Made by a program: the position numbers and the translations under genes. The notes under the pieces were generated by a model, which was not told where the DNA came from, did not search any database, and was given only the letters and a program-made list of their open reading frames with translations. From contig NC_010407.1 in assembly GCF_000069225.1 (NCBI RefSeq), positions 2,542,001 to 2,606,000 on the forward strand: a stretch of DNA of 64,000 nucleotides, read 5' to 3'. Positions 62,907 to 64,000 of this stretch are shown in pieces. This DNA comes from Clavibacter sepedonicus (lineage in GTDB: Bacteria > Actinomycetota > Actinomycetes > Actinomycetales > Microbacteriaceae). Position 1 is the stretch's first letter. Each line of letters starts with the position of its first letter.

Positions 62907-64000
62907 ATGACCTCCCTCATCCGCTCCGAGCGCGTCGCCGCCGGACTCCTCCTCCTGGCCGCCGTCGTCGGCCTCGTCGTCGCGAACACCCCGGCAGGGC
63001 CCGGCCTCATCGCGTGGGCCGACGGGCACCTCGCCGTCCCCGCGATCGGCGTCGACCTGTCGCTCCGCCACTGGGTGAGCGACGGCCTGCTCGTGGTCTT
63101 CTTCTTCATCGTCGCCGTCGAGCTCAAGCACGAGTTCCTGGCCGGCGGGCTGGACAGCGTCTCCGCGGCGCTCGTGCCCGCCATCGCGGCGGTAGGCGGC
63201 GTGGCGGTGCCGGCGGGCGTGTACCTCGCGATCACCGCGGGCAGCGGCCTCGAGCGCGGGTGGCCGGTGCCCACCGCGACCGACATCGCCTTCGCGCTGG
63301 GCGTCCTCGCGGTCTTCGGACGCGGCCTGCCCGCCGCCGTCCGCGTCTTCCTCCTCGCGCTCGCGGTGCTCGACGACCTCATCGCCATCGTGATCATCGC
63401 GGTCTTCTTCACGACCGACCTCGACGTGGGCGCGCTCGGCCTCGCGGTCGCGGGCGTCGTCCTGTTCGCGGTCGTGGGTCGCCTCGGCGTCGGGCGGACG
63501 GGAGCCGCACGGATCGCCGTGGTCGCGCTGCTGGTGCTCATCGCCCTGGTGACCTGGTGGGCGACGCTCTCCTCCGGGATCCACGCGACCATCGCGGGCG
63601 TCGCGCTCGGCTTCGCGCTCCCCCGCCTCTCGGGCCTCCGCGCGGCGCACGCGCTGGAGCCGGCCTCGAACGGCATCGTCCTGCCGCTGTTCGCGTTCTC
63701 CGCTGCGCTCGTGGCGATCCCCGCCGTCGGGCTGGCCGAGCTGGCCCCGGCGTTCTGGGGCATCGCGCTGGCGCTCCCGCTCGGGAAGCTCGTCGGCATC
63801 ACGGCGGGCGGGCTGCTCGGGGCATGGGTCGCGCGCCGCCGGGGCGCTCCCAGCGGGCTCGCGGGGCGGGATCTCGTGACCGTCTCGCTCCTCGGCGGCA
63901 TCGGCTTCACCGTCTCGCTGCTGATGAGCGAGCTCGCGTTCGCCGGCCTCGACGAGGTGCGCGACGAGGGCACGCTCGCGGTGCTGCTCGGCTCGGGCGT
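62907..64000 (+). CDS. nhaA: Na+/H+ antiporter NhaA, 3' end outside window
   Basis: The frame is open from ATG 62907 to the window end (about 364 residues so far). At least ten membrane segments are visible. Family motifs present are LVVFFFIVAVELKHEFLAG, WPVPTATDIAFALGVLAVFG and FLLALAVLDDLIAIVIIAVFF, which contains the adjacent aspartates that bind Na+ and H+. LLGGIGFTVSLLMSELAF follows. It exports Na+ in exchange for protons at alkaline pH. The C-terminal helix is cut off by the window edge. A possible structured leader precedes it. Confidence 0.95.
   Translation, partial: MTSLIRSERVAAGLLLLAAVVGLVVANTPAGPGLIAWADGHLAVPAIGVDLSLRHWVSDGLLVVFFFIVAVELKHEFLAGGLDSVSAALVPAIAAVGGVAVPAGVYLAITAGSGLERGWPVPTATDIAFALGVLAVFGRGLPAAVRVFLLALAVLDDLIAIVIIAVFFTTDLDVGALGLAVAGVVLFAVVGRLGVGRTGAARIAVVALLVLIALVTWWATLSSGIHATIAGVALGFALPRLSGLRAAHALEPASNGIVLPLFAFSAALVAIPAVGLAELAPAFWGIALALPLGKLVGITAGGLLGAWVARRRGAPSGLAGRDLVTVSLLGGIGFTVSLLMSELAFAGLDEVRDEGTLAVLLGSG

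Overview
The window is 64 kb of very GC-rich DNA with strong GC3 bias, many GTG starts and dense 4-bp ATGA/GTGA gene overlaps. It carries a mycothiol enzyme (mca), several actinobacterial signature families (DUF3090, SCO1664-like, DUF4245, DUF4307, DUF501) and an IS481-family transposase resembling IS1121 of Clavibacter. The best guess is a Microbacteriaceae chromosome, most likely Clavibacter. The genus is inferred from recalled protein similarity, not from a search.

Layout. 1-5.2 kb: gene fragments, a two-gene polysaccharide export/polymerisation pair (Wzc-like BY-kinase and Wzy-like polymerase), an intact IS481-family element, a truncated second IS and a truncated TlpA-like lipoprotein. 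5.4-8.9 kb: amino-acid permease and the phosphomutase/DUF3090/SCO1664 operon. 8.9-11.6 kb: a low-GC island with a two-gene PARIS-like defence module (ABC-type ATPase plus DUF4435 protein). It is bracketed by the intact ychF 3' end and a decayed second copy of that 3' end. 11.6-26 kb: housekeeping genes (ychF, rmuC, fba, ispH, xseAB, carbonic anhydrase, fumC, phoH, uppS, hemolysin III). 26-29.5 kb: a sugar ABC transporter with a LacI-type palindrome upstream. 29.5-42.7 kb: mca, greA, ilvA, an AI-2E transporter, YcaQ, LemA, a GH1-like protein lacking both catalytic glutamates, a large surface protein and a cationic amino-acid permease.

42.8-51.9 kb is the most unusual chromosomal block. A translationally coupled minus-strand operon encodes a GAF-PP2C phosphatase, a cellulose-synthase-like glycosyltransferase with a long insertion, a STAS protein, an RsbW-like ATP-binding protein, and one polypeptide that fuses a GH26-like hydrolase to an OpgC-type membrane acyltransferase. 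A second acyltransferase (family 3) is divergent. I read this as an exopolysaccharide synthesis, trimming and acylation machine carrying its own partner-switching control but no sigma factor gene.

51.9-54.3 kb is a second small island. It lies between a tRNA-Leu 3' end and a partial direct repeat of that end. It carries a DUF4065 (SocA/Panacea) antitoxin-like gene coupled to a small partner gene and a small gene interrupted by an in-frame TAG. 54.5-64 kb returns to core genes: ndh, an S8 protease, DUF501, ftsB-like, eno, hisS, a TetR regulator, mazG and the start of nhaA (cut by the window edge).
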